Part shown: in pieces, positions 34,103 through 45,028 of the stretch
How the letters are laid out: each line of letters opens with the position of its first letter
Numbering within the stretch: position 1 is the stretch's first letter
Source: Musa acuminata AAA Group
Taxonomy: Eukaryota > Streptophyta > Magnoliopsida > Zingiberales > Musaceae
Length of the DNA stretch: 64,000 nt
NCBI RefSeq assembly: GCF_036884655.1
Contig: NC_088327.1
Location: 9,147,001-9,211,000, forward strand
Direction of reading: 5' to 3'
Made by a program: the position numbers and the translations under genes
The notes under the pieces: model-generated
What the model was told of the DNA's origin: nothing
Seen by the model: only the letters and a program-made list of their open reading frames with translations
Database searches by the model: none

Positions 34103-34175
34103 CGCCCACCGTGGGGCTCGAACCCACGACCACAAGGTTAAGAGCCTTGCGCTCTACCGACTGAGCTAGACGGGC
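34103..34175 (-). tRNA. trnK-CUU: tRNA-Lys (anticodon CTT)
   Basis: 73 bases fold as a standard cloverleaf. The acceptor stem is GCCCGTC/GGTGGGC with discriminator G. The D-arm contains TAGCTCAGTCGG (A box). The anticodon stem is CAAGG/CCTTG around the loop CTCTTAA, with anticodon CTT at 34142-34140. The T-arm contains GGTTCGAGCCC (B box). No intron, no encoded CCA, and a T-run terminator a few bases downstream, as expected for a nuclear gene. It decodes AAG in the cytosol. Confidence 0.97.
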
Positions 34176-35816
34176 TGTTATTTACTCTGCCGTACATATT
34201 CATTTCATCAAATAAATCAATTCCAGTTAACATACCAATCATAATTTGTTTTATGTGCTTGCACAAACGAAGCCATCTCAACATATACAGAATAACCAAA
34301 TAGAAACCCAAGAGGCTCATAAGAGTTCCAATAAGAGCAAAAGAAACATGGATTTATTGAAGAGTGCAAAGATCATGTGACCTAAAAAAGCATCAGAATT
34401 ATTTTGATCAAGGAACAATCCCCCTGAGATGGTGCACTCAAGGGCTCTATTAGCAAGGATAAAGAAACAAGCGTATGGAGACAGTAGATATAAAAACCAA
34501 ATAGTTAAATGGACCAAATCATGATGATAATGAAAGCTAGAATGGAACTAAAGTTTTGGCAAGTTCCAGCAGTTCTACTTGTGTACTTTGTCAATGGCAA
34601 AGCATTACGATGAATCGACAAAAGATGGCATTATTGATCACCAGTAACACATGATTCAAAAGTGACAGTTAAGCACAACTACATGCATTTGGCAGCATTT
34701 CTCTTTTGCTGTCAGATGAGGATATCGAAATATTATCATGTCACCAGTACCCAACTTTCACAATCCTCATTTCCTATTAAGAAACATGAAACAACTGGGG
34801 CTGGATGATCATCCTCCAAACCATACACACAAATTTTTGCCTCAATCAATAAGATACGCCTCGACTTCCAATCAAATTGTAAATGAACGGGGAACCAAAA
34901 AATAAGACATACGTTAAGTGCAAAATTTTGAAACACAAAAAAGATGCTTGATTGCGTCATGAACCAATTCCTACTATTTCTATGGAATTTGAATAATCGA
35001 TCAAATACCGGTTTAAAGGCCTCAAAATGATGTGTAAGCATCAGAACAATGGAGTGATCGACGAGCCTGGCTACCGGCCCTTTATCAACCTGCCGTTTGC
35101 TGGAGGGGCTGTGTAGCGCAACTTGAATGGATTCATTCAACCATAAATGATTTTTCGGAAGTCTTTTTACTATTTTCTTAAGTTTTCATAATCTCCTAGA
35201 GATCAATTATAGCTGGAAAAATGTGCACATTATAGGAAAATAATTGTCACAAGAGGATGCCAAGATTAAAAGAAAGCTACGGAATTAAAAGAAAGTTTTT
35301 CGGAAGTTTTTTTACTATTTTCCGAAGTTTTCGTAATCTCCTAGAGATCAAATATAGCTGGAAAAATGTGCATAATAATTGTCACAAGACGACGCCAAGA
35401 TTAAAAGAAAGTTACGGAATCAAGTAAATTTGAAACTTGATTCAGAAATCCCAAATCCTATCTCTGTACATTAATTCAGCTTTTAGCATAGCAAAATGAA
35501 GTAGCAATATATATGAACATGAACATCAAATATCCTAAATATTATGTGACATAATTACATTAGTCAGAACATACTCATACTCGATGTTGAATTATTTAAC
35601 ACCATCAATTTCACAACTCTAAACATGATATCTAAATAAATAAAGTATCCACACTTTTCGTTAATTAAAAACGTGGATATTAACTTCAACCATCAATCTT
35701 TCCTTTGATTCTCTGGTTCATGGCGATCACATCTCTAGAACACTCTTGTTCCCATCACCAATTAGGCCAAAAATATCAAGGAAAGCCTAGGGGCCCTAAA
35801 TTGAAGGATCAGAGAC
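34176..35816. other. Intergenic AT-rich DNA
   Basis: No gene supported; the minus ORF 34736-35140 lacks a domain. A 145-bp tandem duplication is listed separately. Confidence 0.5.
35152..35424. repeat. 145-bp tandem duplication
   Basis: TTTTTCGGAAGT...ACTATTTTC, CTCCTAGAGATCAA, ATAGCTGGAAAAATGTGCA, AATAATTGTCACAAGA and AAGATTAAAAGAAAG recur in the same order. The copies start near 35152 and 35297; the second is shorter by a small deletion. Confidence 0.85.
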
Positions 35817-36257
35817 TCATTTGACCACCTCCATGGGGACCCAAACGTAGCAATCCACTGCCATTTCGAGCTCCAGCACCAAGGCGTTGCGGAGGGGAGT
35901 CAAGAAGCACGCAGTGTCGGGTTTCTATTTTCAAAATTAAGCTAATTTTCTATTTCTTTTCATGATATGCACATAGTCTGAGTTGATGATCATCTGAATC
36001 CTTCGGAGTTATGTTTGCCAATATATTGAAATATGTAAAGACGATGCATCTAACGAAGTGATCAAGATGAAAAGAACCGTCGCCAGAAGCATGGAACCCT
36101 CGGTGAGAACAAGCAAATCAAGGGAAGCAAGGTCATTAAAATCGCTTCGAAGGGGAGAACGATCGAAGAGAAGAAGGGAGCTTACGCATCTAAGGAGGCA
36201 GGACGGAGAGAGCAGGGCGACGGTCGCGCCGACTCGAAGCCTCACGGAGATCGCCAT
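35817..36257 (-). CDS. Candidate 59-aa mini-gene, NFD6-like (tentative)
   Basis: Exon 1 (36257-36186) reads MAISVRLRVGATVALLSPSC and ends at a good donor (TGC|GTAAGC). Exon 2 (35924-35817) follows the weak acceptor GAAAATAG in phase 0. It encodes FLTPLRNALVLELEMAVDC, then VWVPMEVVK and a stop. Total 59 aa, 261-nt intron. The N-terminus is basic and serine-rich like a mitochondrial presequence. Exon 2 faintly resembles the LxPLHxAxAxARLxSxxAVD segment of NUCLEAR FUSION DEFECTIVE 6-like mitochondrial proteins. Exon 1 and its donor look good. The join and the family are inferences, and a different second exon is possible. Confidence 0.35.
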
Positions 36258-37433
36258 CGATCTCTTCGGAGGACGCGATCGACGCGGGCGAGGGTCGGGT
36301 GGGTTTTGCGGCTTTGAGGTAACCACTCTGTTCGTTCGAACCCGGTTCACAAAATATAACGGGCTGAAGTCGGGCCCGTTGGGCGAAGGCCGAGTCGACT
36401 TAAGCAGAAATAAAGCTAAAAACAAATATTAATTGTTCACCTCCTCTTCTCTAAAATGTCATACGAAATTGAAGCGACGGATACAACAATGATACAATTT
36501 ATTGAGCTGGAAAATAAAAATAACACAAAAGTACCACAATATGTCACACATAATTCCTGCTTCACTTTGGCATCATTTACTACGATGATGGATACGATTA
36601 ATACTCGGCTAGAGTGGATGATCAACGATCTCCGTCACGAACTCACTGCACTGCTAATTCGAGCATCAGACTCGCACCATTTCTGCAATGAAAACGAAGG
36701 ACGAGTGAACAACTGGACATGTCATTGTGCTGTACTATGATCTCTATTACTAGTCAACAAACGCATGATATAGAAACCCAATTATTATGTGGTCCAATTT
36801 CAGATGGGCGACCCTAATAACGACATTGAAAACAACGTGTCCCCATGTACTTGTTGTCGAAAAAATAGCGATGTATTATCTAATTATTTCTTTTTGAAAC
36901 AAATCAAAGTTGATAATCTAAGGAGATTAACTTTGTGGATTGCGATTATACCCGATATCATCCATATTGGTTTTAATCGATATTATTATCGCTTGCTTAT
37001 GTGTTTCCCTCCTCTCTCTCTCTCTCTCTTTCCCTCTCTATCACGCACACACACCCCTCTCAACCTTGTCACATTTTTCCCTTTCCCTGTGTTGCCGTGG
37101 CCGTCGAGAGAAGGGAGCAGCAGGAAGTGGATCACAATGTCGCTGCTTGGTTGTCGCGGGCGAGCCAGGGAATTAGGGAAAAAGGTTGTGGATCTGGCTC
37201 CGAATATATGGGGCCCGCTATAGCAGCCAACGGTAAGCACTGTTACCGTGGTCCGTGTCAAGCAAGCCGCAGCCACTGCTCAAACCCGATTCAATCTTCT
37301 GTAGAGATCCAACGCAAACCCTATTCAGTCATCTGTATAGATCCAACGTGATCATCGCTCTCCATCTCTCTATCTAGATCTGTGACTGTTCCTTATAGTT
37401 TCTGAGAGCAACTGCGAAGCCGAGAGAAGGAGA
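36258..37433. other. Intergenic between the mini-gene and TAC1
   Basis: Contains a (CT)n/(CA)n compound run at 37011-37055. Small ORFs lack domains. The right part may include the TAC1 3' untranslated region. Confidence 0.45.
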
Positions 37434-38522
37434 TTACCAGTAGATTCTGCTCCCGCTTCCGTCGGAGACCTCTTTGTTTCTCTCCTTAGTCTGCGTGTCC
37501 GCTGATGCCATCTCCGGATGTATCTTCTTCTTCAGCATCTTCGTCATCAGCTGCCATTCACCAGTAAACAATTACTCTCACTCGCAACCTCAGGGTAATT
37601 ACCACGGAACAGGAAAGCATGCATGGGAGAGCGGTGGAAAAGGTGTACCTTCTGTAGCTTCCTGTTGGGGTTGGTGATGGCTTTGGTGGTGGCCGGCGTC
37701 CGCTTCTCTTCTTTCTTATCCCTCTGCGCCTTCTTCCTCTCCGGATTGGCTTGTTGCTTGACGATATCATTGGCTCGCTTGATGTCATTCTCGGCCGGAT
37801 CGTTCACCACAAAAGCGTCGGCAGCAAACAGGTCGGCGAGCGTCGTCCTTCCACGTTCCCTTTTCTCCTTGTCCTCCTTCAGCAGTGGCAGCTCCTGGAT
37901 TTTCTCGGCTTCCTCTACGTCTTGCACCGCCATCTCCATTCTGTTCACCTCGGCTTCGACCGGTAGCTTGAACTTGAACGACTCGACGACAATGGCGGGC
38001 AAGGGCTCACGAGCCGCCGCCACGGCCGGTGCAGCTTCCTTTACTTCTTCCTTTTCCTCGTCCTCCACATTCTCTTCCTCCTCCTGTAGGAGTTCATCTT
38101 CCTGGGCAGGATAGGGCTGAGAAACAAAGCTGTCCTGGTGGCCCAGCGTGCCGATGGTGAGAATGCCATTGAGGACATCATGAAGCAGTAGCGCTTCCTT
38201 CTCCATCACGCCTTCGAACAACACCTCCCGTTTCTCCTCGTCGTCTTCGCCCAAAACATCTGCGAATCAAAACCAAAAGACGCCATCATCTCGTGCTCGT
38301 AACCCCACGGAAGGACCAAAGGCGAATCACCAGATCCCGGACCTCGCTTCTGCGAAACCTGGGCGTACTTGACGCTACAAGGGTGCAACTTGCGATGCAT
38401 CCAGTCGAAGATCTGTGCCACGACGAAAACGAAAGAAACGACGAGCTGATCAACGTTAAGCAGCAGATATATATAATCATCAGCAAGCGCATCGGGATCG
38501 GGAACTGTCCACTTACCTTCAT
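37434..38522 (-). CDS. TAC1: TILLER ANGLE CONTROL 1 (IGT family), 267 aa
   Basis: Four exons: 38522-38517 (only ATG AAG, donor GTAAGT), 38412-38343, 38259-37649 and 37550-37434. Introns of 104, 83 and 98 nt all have GT-AG ends, and the frame is continuous. The protein begins MKIFDWMHRKLHP (family domain I). It carries the IGT motif GILTIGTLG at residues 57-65 after EALLLHDVLN, and RTTLADLFAADAF at 163-175. It ends with a basic segment MLKKKIHPE. Rice TAC1 has the same order (about 260 aa), including the absence of the C-terminal motif found in LAZY1. TAC1 widens tiller or branch angle, antagonising LAZY1-type gravity responses; its biochemistry is unknown. A minus TTTATAA at about 38664-38670 could be the TATA box. 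Confidence 0.92.
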
Positions 38523-39198
38523 TGTTTCTTCTCTCGGGAACCGCGGAAGTGCCAGTGTAAAGCCCACTGCAAGCTTGGAATCTGGGTATTGGGGAGGGGG
38601 AGGGGGCGATCCAAGTGTACGTGACGGTGGTGATGGTGTGGAAGGGGGGCCGAGATCCATACAGGGTTATAAAGAAGGGCACGTAGGAACAGTGAACTGG
38701 GGAACTCCTGCTGCGATACTACACAGGAGGTGGTCCTGCCGGTTTGGTTGGGACCGATTTGGCTCGATTGAACCGGAGAGATTCGATCAGATGGGGGGTG
38801 TGACCCCTCGGCGCTTCGCCATGTGACGGGTGGGACCTGGTCAAAGTCCTTGGGCTCGGTCAACATGCCATGTGTCGGTGGTCCGTCCCATTGGATGTCG
38901 GCTCGGTGATCAAGCTCGACATGTTATCGGATCGAATCCTTCTGTGCCGGTTGGATCCGGATTCGCATCTCCCGTAGAAGAGAAGGCCCCCCCAAGGAGG
39001 AAGAACCTGATCACGGAGACGCAAAGCAGAGGCAGGCACGAAGAGGTGAAGGAGAAGATGGCTTTGGCCGGTTGTGCCACGCCCTGCATGGGGCGCAGCG
39101 AGTGGGGGAGGAGCTCGGAGAGGCACCAACTAAAAGCACAAAAGGCGGAGGACACGATCCCTGTTCCTTCTTGCCCTACAGCCTGTACTGCACTAGAG

Positions 39199-39231
<33 letters not shown>

Positions 39232-40381
39232 ATGCAGATAGATAGATAGAATGCAGGTAGCATGAACAGTTTAATGCAGCAATAATGAGGTTAGCGCTGA
39301 TTTCGCCGTCAGGATATGAACGGATCACCAGCAGCGGCTGTTGGCGTTGGCCTCCACCCTGTCTCGCCTTCTGCATCATCAAATGCAGGAGTGATGTTGA
39401 GACTGTTTTCAGCTGCATTACTTCGAAGTTATCATCTAAATGGAATGCCAATCTTGTGACGGGGGATTCTGCCATGGGAAGCTTACAAAGGGTCACTCCA
39501 TAACCATCCGTCCCATCCTTCTTGTCATCTCACCACTCCTTTCTGATTTGACTTAATCCACTCCCATTTTATCCAGATTAACAGGATGATATATATGAGC
39601 CATCATACAATTTGTGGTACGCCATTAACACGATTCGTTGAAGCGAAGCATACACCAAGACTGTAAACTTGGGTCCCTTCGGTGCAGACTTGCTTAGGAT
39701 GCTCGAAAGCGTCCAATGAGTACGTCACTACATCGCTGGTTTTGTTGGTCCGCCATTGACGACAATGGTTGGCATGAGTCAGTGCTCCATCCATTATTGC
39801 GCTGCTCGCCAGAACGAAGGCAGAATATGTTTGTTTGCTTCTCGGTAGTGTGTAGCCTTTGGCACCCCAAACAACATGATGGAAGAGCGACGCGCTCCGC
39901 CATCCACCATCAGTTTTTGCTTTCCACACTTCCCAATCCGTTCATTGATCAGTCTCTCTTTTTCTTAGATCGCATCGCCTGCTTATGGTGATCAAAACCA
40001 GCCATGTCAATTCAAAGAGAACTCTCTGTCAATTGATTTAGGGCCGTATTATGATCCCTTTTTATGAAGAAAAGCTTTTGAGATGCTGACCTGAACAACA
40101 CAACAACAAGATGGTCTGCAGTATCATTCTGCTGCTTTTGTGAAGATCTACACCAATCACTAATTAATTTGTGGTTGTGCCCAGCTGATCTTTGATCACA
40201 CAAACAAAAAACTAATATTTTATGGCCGTGAATCATCTTATGCTTAGTCTGACAGGTACACAGCTAAAGGGATCATCAAGAGGACAAAAAACTATCATTC
40301 TATGCTTCGTCTGTCTGACAGATACACAGCTAAATGGATCGTCAAGAGTATGTCCTCAGAGCCGAGAGATGAAGAGTCGAT
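38523..40381. other. Intergenic between TAC1 and the DUF4079 gene
   Basis: TAC1 promoter side first, then mixed DNA with a (GAT)n run (39206-39237) and a GATA run (39237-39249). ORFs at 38830-39249 (plus) and 39603-39929 (minus) show no domain or splice continuity. A duplicated phrase, GTCTGACAG(G/A)TACACAGCTAAA, occurs near 40248 and 40312. Confidence 0.45.
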
Positions 40382-43300
40382 TCAAGGCCAGTTGGTGAAC
40401 TCAAACACCTTAAAGACTATGTCGATACCAGTCGGGATCTGCGATACAAACAGTAGGACGTTCAACGTGTTGAGCGCAATGTGCAGATTCCGCGCTGCAT
40501 CGTTCCCCTTCTGCATTGCCGGCACAAGTGAAGCGGCTAATGCCCACAGCGCTGTTATGCCTGCAATTAACATAATCACAGTTGTCATGGAAATCCACGG
40601 ATCACAAATACCATCACAAAATCCTAAAATTTGTACCTTGGATACCGACAGAGAAGTAGAGATGTCTCCAATCAGGACTAGCAACAAAGGCCCCTCAATG
40701 TGATGAGACATGGGAACAACTTGGAGTATCTAAGAATAGGCTACTTTTGCATGATGGTCCATATTACCCATCACTACTACTTTAACATCTGACTGTTTCT
40801 GACCACACGGTGAAATCCACAGAAGGAAGCACAAGTCTTTTGTTCATCATGGAATTCATGGATGACTTTTTGCATTAACCTTGTCATAGTTGAAGCAATC
40901 TCGACTCCTTTCGGGTATTCACCTCTCTTTTCATCTTTTACATTTACAATGTGAAACCAAACTTACACATATAAACTAAGTCTTCTCACCATCTTATTTA
41001 TCATTTACCTTGTTCTTCAGAACCTTACACTGACAACAAATTCAGAGACCTCATTCTTCAGAGCCCTAAACTACAACCAAGTTGCTTATCTTCGTTATAT
41101 CTGGATCAATATAAAGTTCCAATGTAAGAAAGCTCTAATTTTTTGAAAAATCCCAACTGTTTTAGTGCTTCCAGTAGCTGGCATGTGTCGAAATTCCAAA
41201 ACAATGGATGACGGTTTCCATTTGTTAGTGATTTGAAGAGTTCCTTACAGCTGCATCTACAAGTGCTGGGTTAAGTTTAAGCTAGATATGATCACTTAGA
41301 ATCAAAAGTGCTTAGCAAAAGCAAATTGATCAGCATTCACAACAATGATAGTTAATCAAAATTAAAGATAAAAATATATTTTCGTCTGTGATGAAACTGA
41401 ATGCCTTTCATTTGCAACAGTCTCCCTTGGAGAAAAAAAGATCGTCTCTGGTATCTATAAATATCCTATTCCACAAGCCCCATGAAAGTGTCTAAGACTA
41501 CCGCCTCAAGTTCACCATGTGCTACTGACTAAAACAATGTTGAAATTTCGATTAAGATAAAAATCAGTGTGTTTCGTTCAGTTTCGTCAAGCTCTGCTAA
41601 ATCGACAAATTCTGTTATGTGACGACTTGCGAGGAAATCAATAATCTTTTCTTTTAGCTCAAGGAGTTGGGGTGAACTTGGACAGTGAAACCATTTACTG
41701 CAGGAGCATATTTGACACACTCGATTAGGTCGATCATCTGCCATACTGCATCTATCCGGATCTCCCTAAGATACATGAAACCACTGGATAGGTGGTCTGG
41801 ATATTGGGAGGAGCGTGCTGCACTTGTGCTCACGATCTATACAACAGAGTATCTGAACTCAAAGTAATCTAGGTCTTGCAACAGGATTGTCCTCCCAACA
41901 AGTCATTATCTTTTACATTTTTGTTACTCTTAATGAACTTTTCTTTTTACATTTAATGGCTACTTAAATGGTTATTTGGGATCCTATTTTGACTTGTAGT
42001 GTTATAAGAATAAGACCGAAACTAGAGATAGATAAGTAAAAGAAATGTCAAGCAATTCCAAATCAAGTTTTGGAAATCTAAATAACTCTATAATATGGTT
42101 TCACAAGGTTATGAATTGAAGGATTTTCCAAATAATTCAAACATATTTAAAGCATAAATAAAGGTTGTCTTTTTTTCCCTTGATACAATAGATGGCCAAA
42201 TTATTGGAATAAAAAAGACCAAACTTCTCTGCTCCCCCATGGTGTAAACGAACAGCCATGGGTATGATCTCTAGATCTCACTCCTAGAAAACCAAGTCCA
42301 CATAGAATCCTTGTTTTCTTCACTTTGATCCTCTGACTTATTTCCTTCCTGAAGCATGATTGAAAAATCAATCTTCTGTTAATTATCTATGGTAACTCAA
42401 CATCAGAACAATAGCAACCCATCACTTTGTTCCTAATTTCCGAGTGTTTGTTCATTTGATGTCATACAAACTTCGAACTTGTGCAATCAGAATTTTTTTG
42501 CAACAATATTATATTAATATGGTTTTTTTTAGAAAACATCATTTAAATTGATCAACTTGAACTTCATGTACATCAATTTCTTGTTGAATTATAGGACCGT
42601 AAACTGTAAACTGGTCAGATGCAGGGTCTTGAACTTGCATATCAGATACATTCAGATCGACATCTAAAGGATCCACAGGTGAATTTCGAAATCCGTGTAA
42701 CATAGAATGCATGATACAGCTACACGATCGCGAACTTTTATGTTGATATTGTCATCTACAATTTGCAAGATTGGCTATTTCGAGAAAATACATATGATTC
42801 AGAATCAATCAACATCAAAACCAAATTCCCAAACAGTTGGAAGATTGTAGAACTCTGTCCTATGGCATGGAACTTGGTTTGATTTAATCGAAATTATCTG
42901 CAGACACCGATCAGTATCGGTCCCATTCTAGTTCTGACATCTCTGATCAGTACAGAAAATTTACTCGATCTTTTCGGGCCGTTCAAACTAAGTTTTCACC
43001 AAATATCAACTGAAATGATCTCAATTAGTTCCAAATGACTTCGATTCTAGTTGGCTTCAGTCGGCTGTTGCTGATTCCAGTCCTCTCCCAGTTAAATGTC
43101 GGTCAACTCCATAAAGAATCAGATGGTTAGAAATCTGATCTATAACTGGTTATGACAATGCAATCCTATTCAATTCAAACCTCAAACCTCATGAATCTCA
43201 ATCATGTAAACCTCGGTCGAGAAGAAGAAACTAGTCACTTCCTGATACTTGAGCTTAAATTAATCACCAAGATCTGTTTACTAGACGAATTTTTTGGTGT

Positions 43301-44225
43301 GTTCTTAAAACATTCACTATAAAGAGAAGCTCCAAGGGAGGACAAAGTGTAAACCAGCAGATAGGGAAACAACAAAACGTAAGGAAGAAGGTGAGGGAAC
43401 GCACCAGCGCCACCGAACAAGTGAGGGCCCGGGAAGAGCTGCCCTGTTCGAATCCACGTATTGAGGCATCCACCCACCGCCTCCAACACGCCGAACCCCA
43501 GCAGTATCGAGCCTGCATTGTAGTGCCGCTCCCTATATGAGCCCTTCAACAGCGCCTTCCTCTCCTAACAACGCAAACCATCCCAACGAGGATGACTAAA
43601 AATCCAATCTTCTGACTGAAAAAAGAAGACCGAGAAGTACCTCGGTTAGCTGCTGAATCTTTGCCTCCGCAGGAGTCGGAGATGCCGGAGGCGAAGCTTC
43701 GGCGTCAGATCCAGCGGCGACGGTCATGGGGGCAGCTGGGGCCGCCTGCTTGAGCTCATTGATCTCATTTTGGATGGTGCGGACCCGCCGCCACTGCCAC
43801 CCCAAATACCCTGCCCATAGCGTGTAGAAGAACAGGCCGCCCATCACCACTGGGTGGACCAACGCAAAGGTCCGCCCTTCCAAGATTCCGAACTCCCCGT
43901 CCAGGGCAAGCGCGTCCTTCCAACCAGGAAAAGCCATCACTTCGACTGCGATCAAAGGATAAAGAAAGAGGCGCAAAAGCAGGGAGCTAACCTGAGGGTG
44001 GAAGAAGAGAGGAAGAGAGAAGGCGACGGCGGCGGCGGCGGGGAGGATGGAAGGGGCATCGGAGAGGAGTGGGAGGGCCGGAGAGGGCAGATGGGGGCGA
44101 GGGGCGGAGGGGAGGCGGGCCAGGCAGGGCGGCCGGGGATTAGGGAATGGCTTGAGACCAGAAGAACGGTTTCCATTACGCTTCGGAAGGAGGTTGACAA
44201 GGCCGAGGGTGGCGGTGGCAGCCAT
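40382..44225 (-). CDS. DUF4079 membrane protein, predicted plastid, 307 aa
   Basis: Three exons: 44225-43641, 43564-43405 and 40560-40382, with continuous frame (introns 76 nt and 2.84 kb, both GT-AG). The N-terminal 50 residues are rich in S, P, R and L (NLLPKRNGNRSSGLKPFP), like a chloroplast transit peptide. Then come hydrophobic segments, FALVHPVVMGGLFFYTLWAG and the linker KIQQLTEERKALLKGSYRER. NAGSILLGFGVLEAVGG follows, and last FVSQIPTGIDIVFKVFEFTN. This is the DUF4079 layout shared by plants and cyanobacteria, with invariant histidines (HPV, HYN, LHIALN) that suggest a cytochrome b561-like fold (inference). Function unknown; thylakoid or envelope location is likely. The ATG at 44225 is preferred. 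Confidence 0.88.
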
Positions 44226-45028
44226 CACGATGAGGTGGAGGGCTTAGAGCTCGTCGGTGGTGATACGAGGGAGGAGAGCGGACCAGGAGGTAATTGTGGA
44301 GATTTCTTGCTGCCCACGTGACATGATAAAGACAGACAACGTCGACTTTACGATAGACTCGATTTAACGCACGCATTTCACGTGGACAACAAATAACTCT
44401 CTTTTCAAGCAAATCTCGTAATGCCACGTGTGAAGCGCCCCCCCCCAACCACCCCCGAAAACAATAAATTAGTATGATCAAAGTAGCCTTGCACGCAATC
44501 TGATGTCCAGGTGGGCCTTCTTTGAACCAGACGTATGCACCCAAACGAGAAATATTCCGCCGGTTCGACCATGCCCTCCACATGTTTGATGGAATGCCGA
44601 GCTGGGATGGTCGTCCCATGCTAGAGCTTCGCTGCTGTGAGGCACTCCTCCGTCAGCACGTCGCATGTCACACTGCCCGCAGCCCATACCGGTGGGTGCA
44701 CGCGGAGTTGAAGTGCGATTCTCGTCAAACAGCATCACCTTCTGTTCTGCCAACCGGTATTCTGCCCATCTCCTCCTAACATTTTGTTAGTTTGGGGAAA
44801 AGAACTGTATTGGCTTCAGATCTGGGGTAAGTTGGAAGTATTTTTGTTGCTTAAACACACTTCAAATCTGAATAACAGCAGCCATTTCATAGATTCACAT
44901 AAGTTGAGGGAGAAATCATGTTCACTAATTTGTATGCAATTTACATATTTGATTAAATGCTTTTCTATCTCCACTGTTGCTTGAATGCATACTTTACTAC
45001 AACACAAGGTTTTGCAGCTAAACAAACA
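44226..45028. other. Intergenic: DUF4079 promoter side and OPT 3' flank
   Basis: GC-rich near 44226-44320, with G-box-like CACGTG/CACGTGA cores at about 44314-44320, 44379-44386 and 44425-44430. The rest has no supported gene. The cluster could act on the DUF4079 gene, which starts next to it. Confidence 0.4.

Noticed and set aside
39603..39929. 108-aa minus ORF, somewhat protein-like
   Set aside because: No recognisable motif, no splice partners and no start context. Chance cannot be excluded.
43939..43991. Short intron in DUF4079 exon 1 (CAG|GTTAGC...GATCGCAG)
   Set aside because: Only about 53 nt, and splicing would put a stop in frame. The unspliced reading is open and continuous.
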